A stretch of DNA of 64,000 nucleotides, from positions 30,621,614 through 30,685,613 of the forward strand of contig OY754334.1 of assembly GCA_963573305.1 (NCBI GenBank), read 5' to 3'. Below are positions 10,682 through 22,261 of this stretch, one piece after another. The DNA is from Pyrrhosoma nymphula. Taxonomy: Eukaryota; Arthropoda; Insecta; Odonata; Coenagrionidae. The stretch's first letter is position 1, and every line of letters begins with the position of its first letter. Under the pieces are notes generated by a model that saw nothing but the letters and a program-made list of their open reading frames with translations, did not search any database and was not told the DNA's origin. The position numbers and the translations under genes are program-made.

Positions 10682-10931
10682 GGTGCTTTCGATTTAATGA
10701 AATAGCCGTGTATCGCCGGCTATCGGTGGCTCTTCTCTCCGAGTTGAGCCGAACAATTGAAGAGCTTCAATCGTATTTCTTCACAGCTATTCGCTATCGC
10801 TTGTGTGTACGCGAGACGGACTGCGCATGCGTGAATAGCCGCTTTGATCTATTAAATTTCATTTGGTCCCCTGGCGATCGCCAATCGCTTCCGTCAGTAG
10901 CCGGCTATCGCCATGCTAAATCGAAAGCACC
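10682..10931. mobile_element. MITE with 15-bp perfect terminal inverted repeats
   Basis: GGTGCTTTCGATTTA at 10682-10696 is exactly complemented at 10917-10931. Inside, CGCCGGCTATCGG and GCCGGCTATCGCC continue the inverted relationship. The 108-codon ORF covering it is a chance reading, since it runs through both terminal repeats. No clear target-site duplication was seen. Confidence 0.75.
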
Positions 10932-12600
10932 CCTTCATCTCTAATTCTTTGTAATATTTAATTGTTGATTGTCTCCGTACATTGGATCTTCATCGTTCTT
11001 CTCCAACTCCACATTTCTGTTGCCAATTCGGATTCTCTTATCTTCTATGTTCCGTTTCTTTAAATTCCAAGAGTATGCGCCATGTTGGATAATGATCCAT
11101 ACACATTTTCAACCGATAAAAATTATGTCAGTAATTCATTTCATTAGTCGCAAGGTCGAAATAAAACTGGGGTTGGTACTACTCCATCCTCAACCGCATC
11201 GCTCACACTCGTATTGAGCTCATTGCAAATGTAGCGATCATTCAAATTTTATGGTTATGCCGAGGAGAAACAATTCAAAAATGCACCACTAATGGATTTT
11301 GCCAGTAGAGAAAATGATGGGGAAAATCGTTCGCCGACGTAGCGATTTGAGTTTAAATTGCCACCAGAAAAAGTTCTGCCAATTTCCTCGGCGTAATTTG
11401 CGGCGTGGGCTGACAACTCCAAGATGAGGCCTAGTGGTCGTTAGAAACGTTGCTCCCTTTGATCAGAAGGTGACCGCAAATCGTGGAGAAAAAAATAGCG
11501 GCTACGTATGGTTTTGCGGCTGAAGAAAGAGCGAGGTAAATTAAATGAATTTTGATCCGCTTTATGTATAAATTATCTTCATGTCTCTTTCATGATACGA
11601 CGTGAGTAAAATCAATGGAAGGCATTTTGAAGGTTCGGCTAGGCTTTTCAGAAACAGGGGACTGGGATGTGCTTAGGTTAATTGCTTTCTTTAAACTTCG
11701 ATCTCTATGCTCGAAAGTAAAAATTAATCTAATTCCCCGATGATTTCAATCATGACGTAGTTTTTCAAAGCGAATTGTAAAAATAGGAGGAGCAGCAAAG
11801 ATAAATGAAGAAGAGCAATCATGAAATTCTTGCTATATGGCAACTAATATACTTTTAATGACACAATTTTGTGTCTTAAAGTGAAACGATGGACGATTCA
11901 ACTTTGCAATGATATTTTTGTCGCTCATTAACCTCTCCTAAAACTCAAAGACTTCCTATGACGTAAGATAACCTTCCCTTGTTTTTCCTAAACCTCCAGT
12001 ATTTATCAACTTCCTACGCCACCCCTAATGTTACGGTATATACGGCAGAGATATTTGTAAAACTGTACCCCGTTGATGGCATAACGTGCCAAAACCTTGG
12101 TTGGTGGCAATTAAAAGTGTGGGCATTTTAAGCAGTGTTTCTCTATCTTTAAGATAACCTTCCCTTGGAACCCTGTTGGATGGTTGACTTGTTTATTGTT
12201 TTGGCAGGGTGGGCTCTCTTTTTTCGTAGTTTTTCTACAACCTGTGACCCTTGCTCTGTTCGATTGCGATTTGCCGTCATCTGCCCAAACTGCTAGCTTG
12301 GATCACTATTGCGAGATTCAAACCACATAAGCAACTCCCGATTATATATTCATAGACACTCGCCAATATGATAGCTTTCCATTATCTGAACTGAATCAGC
12401 ATGGTGGCTGACGAGTAGGATTGCTATAACACGCTCCCTGAGCTACTTGATTTCAAAATTGATGCGGTACCAGTTTGCTCCTCGCCCCCAGTGGGATGTA
12501 GTAGATGCCGACCAATCACGTCTGCTTTTACAGTAGCTGTGTGACCTTTTTCGTTTAATTCAGCGCCACCTATATCTCTTTGCAACTATTATTAACTTTA
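10932..12600. other. No recognisable gene
   Basis: The string TAAGATAACCTTCCCTTG occurs twice, near 11965 and 12149, in otherwise unlike surroundings. Short ORFs (up to 82 codons) show no family signature. Confidence 0.5.
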
Positions 12601-12611
12601 TTGCGGTGAAA

Positions 12612-12917
12612 TTAACAATTGAGGAAAAGGTCCCGGCAGTGGTTTTGGTCGCCTCTGGCGTAGATTGGTTGACTTAAAATGTTAGGACAACTAATATAAG
12701 GTAGGTCGTCGCGCATTGCTTGGGTCGAACGCTGTGACGTATTTTTGATTACATCAAGCGCTAGATAGGTACGGAGTGCATTGTGTATTCGATACACACT
12801 TCTGTGGTATTTGGATGCAACAGCAATGCGTAGAAGCATATTAGGGTAGAGAATTTTTATATATATCCCATTGGTACATAAACACGGCCGAAGCGGGTTC
12901 AGGTTTGCCGGACACAA
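12612..12917 (-). pseudogene. Possible LINE 3' end of unknown clade
   Basis: A 101-codon minus-strand frame ends at 12612 and is followed after about 15 bp by CAATAAAGTTAATAATAG. That combination of coding end, AATAAA and a TAA-rich tail resembles the LINE tails at 3052 and 33852. The protein (including RSVYRIHNALRTYLALDVI) matches nothing I recognise. It may be a LINE C-terminus or a chance frame. Confidence 0.3.
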
Positions 12918-13385
12918 TTTTTAATGTTGAAAATTGTTGGACTTTTATTAGTAAACAAATTGTTGCTAGGGTTATTTACGCTGTAAACAAGATTTTACTC
13001 CCGAATAACATATTTACTTATTATAACCGAGCATATATGTTGTATATCAGTACTAAAGGATGCATATATATACTTGGATCTATTATATCGTCGCTAAAAA
13101 ATAAATTATCGGAGCTTCCATCCATTATTCCTGTGCTAATTCTCTATTCGTCTGCTGCTCGTGTCATCTGGATGACGTCATGCGCATTTCGGTCACGGAA
13201 ACGTCCTACTTTGCGTTCTTAGTTCCATGATATTAGGTGTAGAAATGAATCAAGTGACGTGTGAAACGGTCTCAACGTCGTTTTCGAAGTGCTTCTGAGC
13301 CTTAAGAAGTTTGAGCGCCCACTAAAGAGAAAGTAGTGATATTAATGATGCAAATTTGTTGCGCCTATCTGCTTACCCTTTTTCT
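12918..13385. other. No recognisable feature
   Basis: A 105-codon plus-strand ORF (12905-13222) is present but has low-complexity composition and no motif. Nothing else stands out. Confidence 0.45.
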
Positions 13386-13690
13386 ACTCTTAAGACCCTT
13401 GTACACGGGGCCAGTAGTGGCGTCCACTAGAACTGGCCAGTAATGGCCGCCACCAATTATTCTCCTACTGGCCACGTGTATAAGGGTACTGGCGTCATCC
13501 AGATCCATTACAACTGGCGGACACTCAAGTCAAACATGTTTGAGTTTTGTGGCCGGTGAAGCGGCCAGTAGCAGGTCACGTGACCTACTGGCGGCCATTA
13601 ATGGACGGTTCCAAAGTGCAGTGGCCGCCAGTAGAGCTCCTGCAGTCGTGGTGTGAGGTTGTGTCGTGCTGTTTTGGCTGTTGTGTGTTA
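13386..13690. mobile_element. MITE-like region rich in GGCCAGTA / TACTGGCC
   Basis: Variants of GGCCAGTA or its complement occur at least seven times in both orientations (for example near 13409, 13435, 13467, 13563, 13592 and 13626). The outer left edge reads TTGTACACGGGGCCAGTAG. A palindromic GGTCACGTGACC lies at 13575-13586. Multiple inverted short motifs within about 300 bp suggest a non-autonomous DNA element with subterminal repeats, but its edges are unclear. Confidence 0.5.
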
Positions 13691-14334
13691 CAATGTCTTG
13701 TTCCAAAGTGAATATAGAAGCTATGAAGAACATTGAAAATTATTTTGCCCACTCTCTACGTTGATTCAATATGGCTGGATTCAATATGGAAACTGCATTA
13801 CACGCTCAAACTAACAGCAATTTAACCTACTGCTTCATCAAATGCCTCCTCGAACTCATTACCACTAAACTCTTTATCATCATCATCCATTTTTTTCACA
13901 AGCAACACTGTGTACTCAACCAGATCTCTTCCCGTTCCATTTCGGCGATTATATCATTTTAAAAAACCCTCTTCGGTTGCACCCATATATTCGACGTTGT
14001 TCGTGACCCGAAATATTGAATAAAAAAACAATAACGACGAGCGCTTCGTCCCAGTTTCGTCTTGAGGTGGGGAGGGAGATACATAGATGGGTCGCGAACA
14101 AATCGAGCGACGGCAAAGGCCCTCTTTTGATTTTTTCGGGAAGCTCTGCTCTCTTTCTCTCTCTTGCACCGTCTCAATTTTTTCATTTCCTTTTATAAAC
14201 TCCCCCTCGTGTTCCTTACAATATCTCTCTTTCGCTTTCTATTTTTCTCTCATCTCCAACTGTCGGAAAAATCGAGCATCCCCTTTGAAGCATACAAAAA
14301 AAATAAAATATAAAAAAAAGAAGTCAGCGTCTCC
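13691..14334. other. No gene; pyrimidine-rich tract
   Basis: A CT-rich stretch occupies about 14145-14260. Overlapping short ORFs on both strands are low complexity. Confidence 0.45.
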
Positions 14335-14475
14335 CGTCATCCCCGTCTGTAACGACGGAAATATGTCTCTGTGACCGAGATTCGTGTGCGTTTTCTTCAT
14401 CTCTGCTGCCATTCTATTTGTATTCAAATGCGGTGGTAACTCAATTTTGTATCGGGAATTTTTTAAAGAGGTAAT
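14335..14475 (+). repeat. Direct repeat, copy 1 of 2
   Basis: The block GGAAATATGTCTCTGTGACC through GGGAATTTTTTAAAGAG is repeated 600 bp downstream (14932-15065). The copies differ by scattered substitutions, so the duplication is old. No coding content. Confidence 0.7.
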
Positions 14476-14931
14476 GTGAGCCTTTCATTCAAATTTTTGA
14501 AGTTACGGTTGATCGGAACACATCAACGCACTTAAAACGCGCATGTACGACTGTTAATTTAAAAAATATTAATCGCGTGAAAAGGCCTTAATGCATTTCG
14601 TCTTGAACAAACCGAAAATAGGCTTTTCTGTTTTTCATCAAATATCCGAAGAGGGGAGTTCTCTCGGCCCGTGGAAATAAACGAAGTACTCTATTTTCTG
14701 TGACTTTTTTACCATATCGTTAAATAGGGAATACAGTCATATGAATTTAGCTTTTATAGCTGGAAAAATGAAGGTTGATGCTTTTTTCACTACCTTATGA
14801 TAAAAATAAATCGATCTAAAGCTATATTTTTATGCTAAACCAGTTTACTTTTTCCCATTCAGCGTTACTTTTTAAACCCCCGTTCCCGTTAAGCTTATTC
14901 TTGCCAAAATCGATGTGTGTGCTTTAATCCC
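14476..14931. other. Spacer between direct repeats
   Basis: AT-rich sequence with no inverted repeat, ORF or known element. Confidence 0.5.
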
Positions 14932-15065
14932 TGTTTGAAACGACCGAAATATGTCTCTGTGACCGAGAATCGTGTGTCTAACTTCATTTTTGCGGCCATA
15001 TTTTAAAACTCAAAAGCGACGTGAACTCAATATCGTATTGGGAATTTTTGAAGAGCGTTTCAACT
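14932..15065 (+). repeat. Direct repeat, copy 2 of 2
   Basis: It matches 14335-14475 through CGAAATATGTCTCTGTGACC, CGTGTG, TTCAT, GCCAT and the terminal GGGAATTTTTGAAGAG. Confidence 0.7.
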
Positions 15066-15947
15066 GCGTGAGTCGCAATAAATTAAAAACCCCTCTAGAG
15101 TTATAAGCTGTACTTACCACTCCCCACAGGCCTATTACCAGTCGAAAATCATGGTTTGAGGTTAACATAAAGGATTACTGATTTATTTCGAGTTTTGGAA
15201 CAAAGTTAATGCGAACCTTCACGTAAAAATTATAAAAGTCGAGTCATTCTCTGTTGTGTAATTTTTTCATTGTATTTTCATGTATTTCTCACTTACTGAA
15301 GGGAATTTTATCCCTAAAATTTACTTATGATATTCTTACCTATAATAGTGTAATATCATATCTTATTGTTGTCCATTCGTATTTTAAAGAATAACTCTTC
15401 CTATTATTTTTGAGGTATTTGTTTTGGTTCGAAGTTCCGTATGATGACACCAGACTGGCGCTGTCTAGCCACTTCCGAAAAATGAAAGACTCGCGACAAG
15501 TACGTTTATACACTACCGGCCATCCTAGTCGAGTCGGACATCGTAGTCGACTCAATATAAATCGATTTGTAACGAATCAACTCCTGTATTGCCCGGTTCA
15601 GACTACTATCAACCAACTACGAACCAACGTAGCAACCCTACACGCATTGACACTACTATCGTTACTCAGTGCTGTCCTCACCAAGAATCGCGATGAGCAA
15701 GTACAGAGAAAGCGAAAAAATAAGGATTCCCTTGCCTCTGTGAAGTTTGAAGGATTTCGAAATGGCTTACAAAGCAAATGATACTTCTCTTCGCCAATTC
15801 AACGAAGTAGCACCATCTGCTTCACTATTTTGATTGCCTTTTTTTGATTATTGACCATCGTTTCTGGTTTCCTCTCTTGACACCAGCGCTGACCACTGTT
15901 GAGTGGCAGAGTTTAGGTCTACTACTCTTATCGGTAAACAACGCGCG
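15066..15947. other. No recognisable gene
   Basis: A 123-codon plus-strand ORF at 15410-15781 has no motif. A TATA-like CAATATAAATCG at 15552 sits beside a GTCGAGTCGGACATCGTAGTCGAC region, which could be part of an LTR, but no matching partner was found. Confidence 0.4.
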
Positions 15948-16251
15948 TTCATACCAAGGAGGTTAAAATGAAATGGAGGAGGCATGACCGTGAACACTCA
16001 TTGGCGAAAGTGAAGCAAGAATAGGGGTGCTTGGGAAGGATTTTATGCCGAGTAGGTGTTGCCAAGCCAGTCACAAAACATCGCCTTGCCTTGCCTGTGG
16101 TTTTTAACTTAGGTTTGACGAAAATCGAACGCGACCGCCAGACACGTAAGCCAGAGGAATGTCTAAACTGTGCCGGCTGCAATGGCGGAATTGGCTTCAA
16201 GAATCAAGTGGTATGTCGCCTCCATTTCTTTTCTAACCTCCTTGGTTCATA
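15948..16251. mobile_element. MITE with inverted repeats and 6-bp target duplication
   Basis: TTCATA flanks both ends (15948-15953 and 16246-16251). Inside, CCAAGGAGGTTA starts the left end and its complement closes the right end (16235-16245), with similarity continuing inward through AATGGAGG. The interior (about 290 bp) has no transposase. The superfamily is unclear because a 6-bp duplication is uncommon. Confidence 0.78.
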
Positions 16252-16296
16252 AGGTGATTAGCGCGTACGACGACGGTACGAACCACGGTCGCTACG

Positions 16297-16930
16297 TTAG
16301 TAGCGTCTTCTTCTTAAGTCCTCAACCCAATGGTTGGCGGCAGTTTTCCATTCTCTACGGTCTTGTGCAATTCTTTTCAACTGCAAATTAGTGGAGCAGC
16401 CTAACTCCTTCATTAGTTGCCCCATAAACTCCAACCTAGGCCTGCCCCGGCAGTTGGTTCCCTCCACAGTGCCTTCTAAGATGGTGGCCAGCAAGGTTTC
16501 GTGCCTTAGTTGGTGCCAGATCCAGATATTTCTTCTCTTTTTCAGTAATTTCAGCAGACAAGGAGACTCCCCCACACGTCTGAGAACCTCCTCATTACTG
16601 ATTTTGTCCACCCAGGGAATCTTTAACATCCTCCTGAAACACCACATCTGGAATGCTTCCACCCTCCTCTCTTCTGCCTTGCCCAACGTCCAGGTCTCAC
16701 TGCCATATAAAAATATGCTCCACACATAAGTTTGAAGAAGCCGTTTTCTTAGGTCTAGGCCGATATTTCTGGATGTTAGGAGTTTCCCTTTTTGATAAAA
16801 CGCCTTCTTTGCCTGGTGAATTCTATTTACTAAGTCTCTTTTGCTCCTTCCATCGGCAGTTATTTTGCTTCCCAGGTAGGTAAACTCCTCTACATTCTCT
16901 ATTCGCCTGTCCCTTAAATACACTTTAATA
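16297..16930 (-). pseudogene. 5'-truncated RTE-type reverse transcriptase, C-terminal domain
   Basis: The minus-strand frame ends with a TAA at 16297 and reads EEFTYLGSKITADGRSKRDL, RKRLLQTYVWSIFLYGSETW, FQMWCFRRMLKIPWVDKISN, EEVLRRVGES and the late GRPRLEFMGQLMKELG block. These are the hallmarks of the RTE clade after the polymerase active site. Homology stops near 16930, where the upstream codons (up to 17064) turn into unrelated sequence, so this is a truncated insertion. About 210 codons survive without a stop. The catalytic palm and endonuclease are missing, so it is non-functional. Confidence 0.87.
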
Positions 16931-17220
16931 AATAGTAGTGTGAACGGGGCATAAGTATCTGGGGCTTCACACATCTGGCAGCGTCGTTGATGTCCATCGG
17001 AGCGGATTAGAGCGTTGTTCCATGTTAAAACGGCGCTTCCGAGCGCTATCGCATCCGACGGCAAACGCTATTTCCGTCAGATGTCGATCTCCATTTGTGA
17101 GCGGTCTGGTGTCTGTCCGTCTACGCTCCGGAATCGCAACTCTTAGGCCTCTCACTCGATTGTCCTCATCCCCTTCCCCACCCCCCACCTCCGCTAGTGA
17201 AATTAGTCGAGATAACCAGA
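16931..17220. other. CpG-containing block, no protein signal
   Basis: This is richer in CG dinucleotides than its surroundings, with short ORFs on both strands that look like composition artefacts. A possible small element end is TGTGAACGGGGCATAAG near 16939, without a matching partner. Confidence 0.35.
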
Positions 17221-17406
17221 TTGTATGTCTCTGTGATTAATCTCCCTTTATCGGATGAATGGATTGTGATGGGAGTGAAATACAATGACCAAGAGTGTAT
17301 ATTTGGGTTATTTAAATCAGTATCTTCGAATTTAAAATAGTTTTATCGCGAATTATTTGTGTCATTGTTCGATAATAGAACTTTTTTTTGCAGTTCCTCA
17401 ACTTAT

Positions 17407-17540
17407 GTGCGATATTCCACAGAGGAAAAATCATTCGCATGATTTTCCTCTGAGGAATATCGCACTTAGATGCTTTTGCGGGTGACACCGTAAAGGTAAT
17501 TACCATGGCTTGACCCGGTTTCCTCAAAATTGGTCCTCAA
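17407..17540 (+). repeat. SINE-like foldback, family H copy 1
   Basis: A short hairpin (GTGCGATATTCC arm at 17407 and GGAATATCGCAC arm to 17465) is followed by GGGTGACACCGTAAAGGTAA and GGTTTCCTCAAAATTGG. The same body follows a tRNA-like head at 28.2 kb and 61.0 kb, so this is a headless copy of that SINE. Inside the hairpin, the tRNA section is reduced to CATTCGCATG. Confidence 0.7.
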
Positions 17541-18290
17541 CTTATCTTGATTCGGTTTTACTATTGAATATGCCGCAGCGTAATTGAAAACAAAACAAAA
17601 ACTGCTCATTATGGAGGTTAGAAATAAATATCCCCTGTTTTGAACTAAATTAGTAATGTTGGTATAATACGCTTTCCAAAATGTGTAAAAATATCTCAAC
17701 ATAAATGATGGAAGAACGTGGTAAAATACGACGGCTTCTCTTTAAAAGTTTCTTAGGAAAACATTTTTCGGTTCTGAAATCATCTTCGAGTGTGCTATAT
17801 ATTCTAAATGTAGCCTTTTATTTTACTATTAATAGTCGAGGGGAGTGGATGTCGGTCAAGAGGGATAAAAGGATTAGTAATAAGGAGTGTAGAGTATCAA
17901 GGTTTAAAAATTTAAGATCCATGAGTCAGTTGAGGTTGATTAAGGATCATCTTTACATCATGATACAAGCGGCTGCTAGAACCAGCCTATTAATTTATCT
18001 AATGGAAAAACCAAAACCACCACTTTAGCCTTTACATTGGGTTCAATAAACAGAATAAATTATTTGCTAATAATGATGCATTTAAAAAAAAGTAATTAAC
18101 AATATACTATAAAACTAGAAAGCTAATTTTAAAGCTAGATAAAAGCTAGCTGGGAAGAATAAGAATGTTTCTCAGTGCGTTTTAGCTTGGAGGTGAAGAA
18201 AGACGTTACGTGAGGAAAAAGATCGATAGTAGACTAACTGTAAGTAAGGGCATTGTACAGGTCAGAGAATGCCGGGGGAAATGTTGGGAT
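17541..18290. other. No recognisable feature
   Basis: A 107-codon ORF at 17705-18028 is lysine/serine-rich and unlike any family. The rest is A/T-rich. Confidence 0.45.
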
Positions 18291-18294
18291 TTTA

Positions 18295-18520
18295 CCATCG
18301 AATTAGGCACCATTTTAAACCTATGATTCGACACGTTTGTTGCCCGATTTTGTTTGCCTACACCATGTGACCTTTAACTCACGCACAACCCTAGGAGGTC
18401 AAGGGATGTCAAGAGTGATTTGGGGACCTTAACTTTGACTTTGACAACATTTCAAATCTATGAGTCGACACGTGTGTTGTCCCGGTTCGCTTTTTGTCAC
18501 CACTGAGACCTTGGCTGTGC
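18295..18520. repeat. Two degenerate direct repeats
   Basis: AACCTATGATTCGACACGTTTG near 18317 and AATCTATGAGTCGACACGTGTG near 18455 start two units of roughly 110-140 bp. Both continue with a TGTTG-CCCG-TT-G-TTTT pattern and an ACC-TTG ending. The function is unknown. Confidence 0.55.
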
Positions 18521-18908
18521 CTTTTCAGGTGCTATGGCCGAATTGTCGAAAGCAAAAGTGGTTCCATAGTGTTCCTCGTGCACAAAAACGTATGGATTAA
18601 AATTTTCGCAAAATAATTCTGTTTTTTTTGTATCTCAAATTTTTTAACATTGAACCCCATTTGGCAAAATCTGGGTATGGCTTTGGTCCCCCAATCTGGG
18701 GTTGGTAGGTAAAATTTCTAAAATTTAGCTTGCACCCATCAAAACAATTGATCTTTTTCTACTCTTGTGCCAAATTTCATCAACGTGGAACTAACGGATG
18801 TGTCTAAATATAGAGGTGTATATGGCACACGATCAATGGGACAGTCTGTATAATGAAGGTAGGCGGTGGAATAAGTATCGTTGGGAAGTTTAGAGACGGG
18901 ATTTGGGT
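18521..18908. other. No recognisable feature
   Basis: Unstructured sequence leading up to the large palindrome. No repeated flank was found that would mark an insertion. Confidence 0.45.
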
Positions 18909-19330
18909 AAGAAAAAAGTAACTGACAAACTTTTCTCTAAATTATATGTAACCAAAATTTATGCGATATAAACTTGAATGCTAATCAACACGCTTAGCTG
19001 TTAAAGAGAATTCTTCTACCAACTACGGTAATGAATAGTTTGAGAAAACAACCCTAACCACTAGCAATGTGAGTCTGCCCAAATTCTGTTTCTACACTCA
19101 TACCCAAATTTCGTCTCAACTGAGACGAAATTTGGGTATGAGTGTAGAGACAGAATTTGGGCAGACTCACATTGCTAGTGGTTAGGGTTGTTTTCTCAAA
19201 CTATTCATTACCGTAGTTGGTAGAAGAATTCTCTTTAACAGCTAAGCGTGTTGATTAGCATTCAAGTTTATATCGCATAAATTTTGGTTACATATAATTT
19301 AGAGAAAAGTTTGTCAGTTACTTTTTTCTT
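18909..19330. repeat. 422-bp near-perfect palindrome
   Basis: Two arms of about 210 bp, each running from AAGAAAAAAGTAACTGACAA to TTTCGTCTCA, are separated by only AC at 19119-19120. The clearest mismatch is TTTCT against TCTCT near 19091. There is no ORF, and the flanks (GGATTTGGGT and GAGGTATCTA) show no target duplication. It could be a very recent inverted duplication, a foldback transposon or an assembly artefact. A transcript across it would form a hairpin of about 210 bp. Confidence 0.95.
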
Positions 19331-20357
19331 GAGGTATCTACTTTAATTTGCTTGGTTAGCTATACTGTTTGATATTTAGTTCAATTAATAATTCATAACC
19401 CCTTTAAAATTACTGAGTTCACCCATAACCTGCAGCTTAGTGTTTAGGATGGTTTGGTACGGTATTAATCAGATTCCTGGGACAATCGCAGTTTGGCGGA
19501 TATTTACCATTTAGGCTACGGCTGGTGTTGCAAACTTGAAAATAAGTTTGGCTGGTTATCATTCACCTTTATAATTAGCGTATGTAAGAGGATAATCTAC
19601 CTTTTTTGTTGTAATGCATGCGTATGAGTTGTGTAAACATATCACAATATGACTTTATACGCTATTAGCATCGGTTGGTACATGCTCCCGTCAATGATTT
19701 CCATTGCTTTAGTCCCTTATTTTCATGATTGCAATATCAGAAATGGCTCATGACCTGTGCCCAATCTGTCAACCGCCGAGAAACGGTTTAATCAGACCAG
19801 TTTGATGTATATCCGTATCATTGTCCTGAGAGAAATCAATTGCAATGAATCGGTCTCAGTGTCAGGATAAGTTTGACTTTATAAAAAATCTGGGATGATA
19901 AATTTATTTTCGAAAGTTCGAGCTTTCCGACTTCATTGTAAAATAGTGGAATCAACTAGATGGAGTTGCAAAGTTGTGAAATATTGCGTGTCCGAATCTC
20001 ATATCGATTCTTGAGAATATCTTAATCACTCGTCATTGATCACTTGCCGTCGTTACTCTGAAGAGTATAAATAGGTTCTTGATTGCCGACTACCTGCGAA
20101 AATATCGATTTTGAATATCTCTGGTCGTCAACTTGGCGGGAATCATAGATGAGTTTCCTTAAAAATACTGAATGATACCTTGAATTGGCGTTAACATGTT
20201 AATCGTGTCAAACGACTATGTATTTTTTGTATGAATTTTTGACATTGACGCAATGGCAGTTTCGATGTATTTTATTCCAGTGTTAATCCAAAACTACCAA
20301 AAATATTGGGAATAAAGTATAAAAATGTGTCAAATTTACGGTGTAAAAAATTATTTG
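19331..20357. other. No recognisable gene
   Basis: No ORF above 60 codons and no inverted or direct repeat was noticed in this kilobase. Confidence 0.5.
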
Positions 20358-20420
20358 ATTGGACTGGGACTTGAACCCTTAACCCCTCGATATCGTGCCG
20401 AGTCTCAAACCAGTTAATGT
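20358..20420 (-). repeat. tRNA-like SINE head, minus strand
   Basis: On the minus strand, TTAACTGGTTTGAGACTC gives an A-box-like block and AAGGGTTCAAGTCCCAGTC a B box with a paired T arm. It is followed by AATAATTTTTT, echoing the AATGATTTTT tail of family H. The acceptor stem is not convincing. Confidence 0.5.
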
Positions 20421-20990
20421 GGTTTGAGTGATTTTTTCCCTAGTCATAATAGAAACCATATTCGAATTTTCTTTTTTTTTTAATTTCAGCAGCTGCAAGA
20501 AGAATGAAAATGCGAAAGCAAAAATATTGTTTTTTTTTATGACTGAAATTCTCAGTAATGAACATAAGCATATGCTTATGTTACTTATGTTTCGTTATGC
20601 TTAAGACCTGCATATTATGCATTCATAAGTCTTAAACTTGACTCATTTTTTCCCCTCCATACCTACGGTGAAAGCGCCTTCATAACTGGAGATGTTTTTG
20701 CGATTCTGTAAAATTTACTTCGGTGAGTAATTTATTTATTTTTTAAAATGTTGAGAATTAATATAAACTACACACTGTTAAAATTCTGAGGAGATCTAAT
20801 CGTTAGAGATGCCTTAGTTATAAAATAAAATCTGTCTGGAGAGCATACCCGTGCCACTTCCCATGGAAAATGGCTGCTATTTCTTTGGCAAATATCTTTT
20901 GCGTTTTTGGAAAGGTGAGCTTTTCTTTATGATGTGGCCGAATTCATTGAATTTTATGTGAAATGATTTCTCGCTCAAACTACCGTAAGC
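20414..20990. mobile_element. MITE family B, copy 1
   Basis: The left part reads TTAATGTGGTTTGAGTGA and CCCTAGTCATAATAGAAACC; the right part ends with CTCGCTCAAACTACC, the inverted counterpart of GGTTTGAG. Intervening blocks (ACTTGACTCATTTT, TTCGGTGAGTAATTT, AACTACACACTGTTAA) recur in the same order at 52550-53080. No transposase frame is present. Confidence 0.7.
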
Positions 20991-22261
20991 CCACCCACGA
21001 GGAAATGTGGATGCTTAGGAAAATGCGTGAATGAACTTAGAATACCGTTAAAAAGTAACACGGTTGTAAGCTATGTTCAGTAAAAATTGAGATAAAGAAG
21101 TATTTTGGCATTAGAACCTTAATCATAATTCAAGTTAGTGTATGTTTAAGTCTATCTTAAGCAAAAGGACAATTGGCAGTAGTTTTAACAATACAGCTTT
21201 TGACTGAATCAAAATAATGGCTCACTAACTTTCACAATAGATTTATTGGTTATCGAAAGGTTTCATCGTGCGGGTGACATTAACCGGTTACTAATTACAA
21301 AGTTATTATATTGATTTACTCATCACGAATTTCCACTGAGTTAAGTCTGAGCTTATTGAGTTCAATACAGCTTTTGATTGACGTGATTTTGACGTAGGTT
21401 CTTCAGCATAAATTTTCACATGGGTGGAGTTTAATACGGTTGAGTGCCTATTAGATATGCATACATTGTATTGCAGTGCAGTTGAACTACTTAATAATTG
21501 TCTTTCAATACAAACATTAGATTTAAAAATATTGTGTCCAAAGAGCATGCGCTTAACAACACGAGATTTCGCCGTAAATAAATGGATGTTCACGTGAGTA
21601 AAAGCCCGCGATGACTCTTGTGTATAAAAATGTACTAATGATCTCATGCTTATCCAATGAGGTCAAGCCTACACATGACTTGAAAAAAAAATATTTTTCT
21701 TTCTCCTCAAAGACTCGGGCAGACAACCCGTCTCTTCCGATTTTTAATTACTACTAGATGCAACTTCGCCCTAGACTCCACTTCCGTTGTAGTTTCTTCA
21801 TCTATTCCGCTTTTTTTCATTTCGAGGCATTCGGGAACAGTCTAGAAGTTGAATCATTAAATGGACTTCAGGAAGTTGATAAAGAGTTTTAAGGAGTGAC
21901 TTATCTCGGAGCTGAGCTCTCCAAATTTAAAAGACGGGGGCTGAGGAATACGGTAAACTTATCTTATCATTGATTGATAATGGTGGATGTCTTCTGCTTC
22001 ATTTTAAGTGTTTATTTTTCAGTTCTATTCTTCACTCAATTATAATAGGAAGTGAGGAATCGTCAGGACTACAGAGTTGCTCTCACTGGCTAAACCTTTC
22101 GTGTTATAAAATTGAACTTCCTCGCTGCACGACGAACTTTGCCTGTTTCACTGCCGGCACCACAAATATTAAGCTATGGAATCAAACGTAAAAAAATGCT
22201 ACGAGCGAACAGAGAGTGTAATACAGCTGATGAAAACTGTAAGTTGGGAGCAGCTAGAGAA
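20991..22261. other. No recognisable gene
   Basis: ACAGCTTTTGA recurs at 21194 and 21366 with partly similar surroundings. The 113-codon minus-strand ORF at 21306-21647 has no motif. Confidence 0.45.

Noticed and set aside
10618..10944. 108-codon ORF
   Set aside because: It reads through both terminal inverted repeats of a MITE, so it is a by-product.
15410..15781. 123-codon ORF as a possible gene
   Set aside because: No family resemblance; the sequence could be an LTR but no partner was found.
16931..17064. N-terminal extension of the RTE frame
   Set aside because: The extra codons are open only by chance; homology stops at about 16930.
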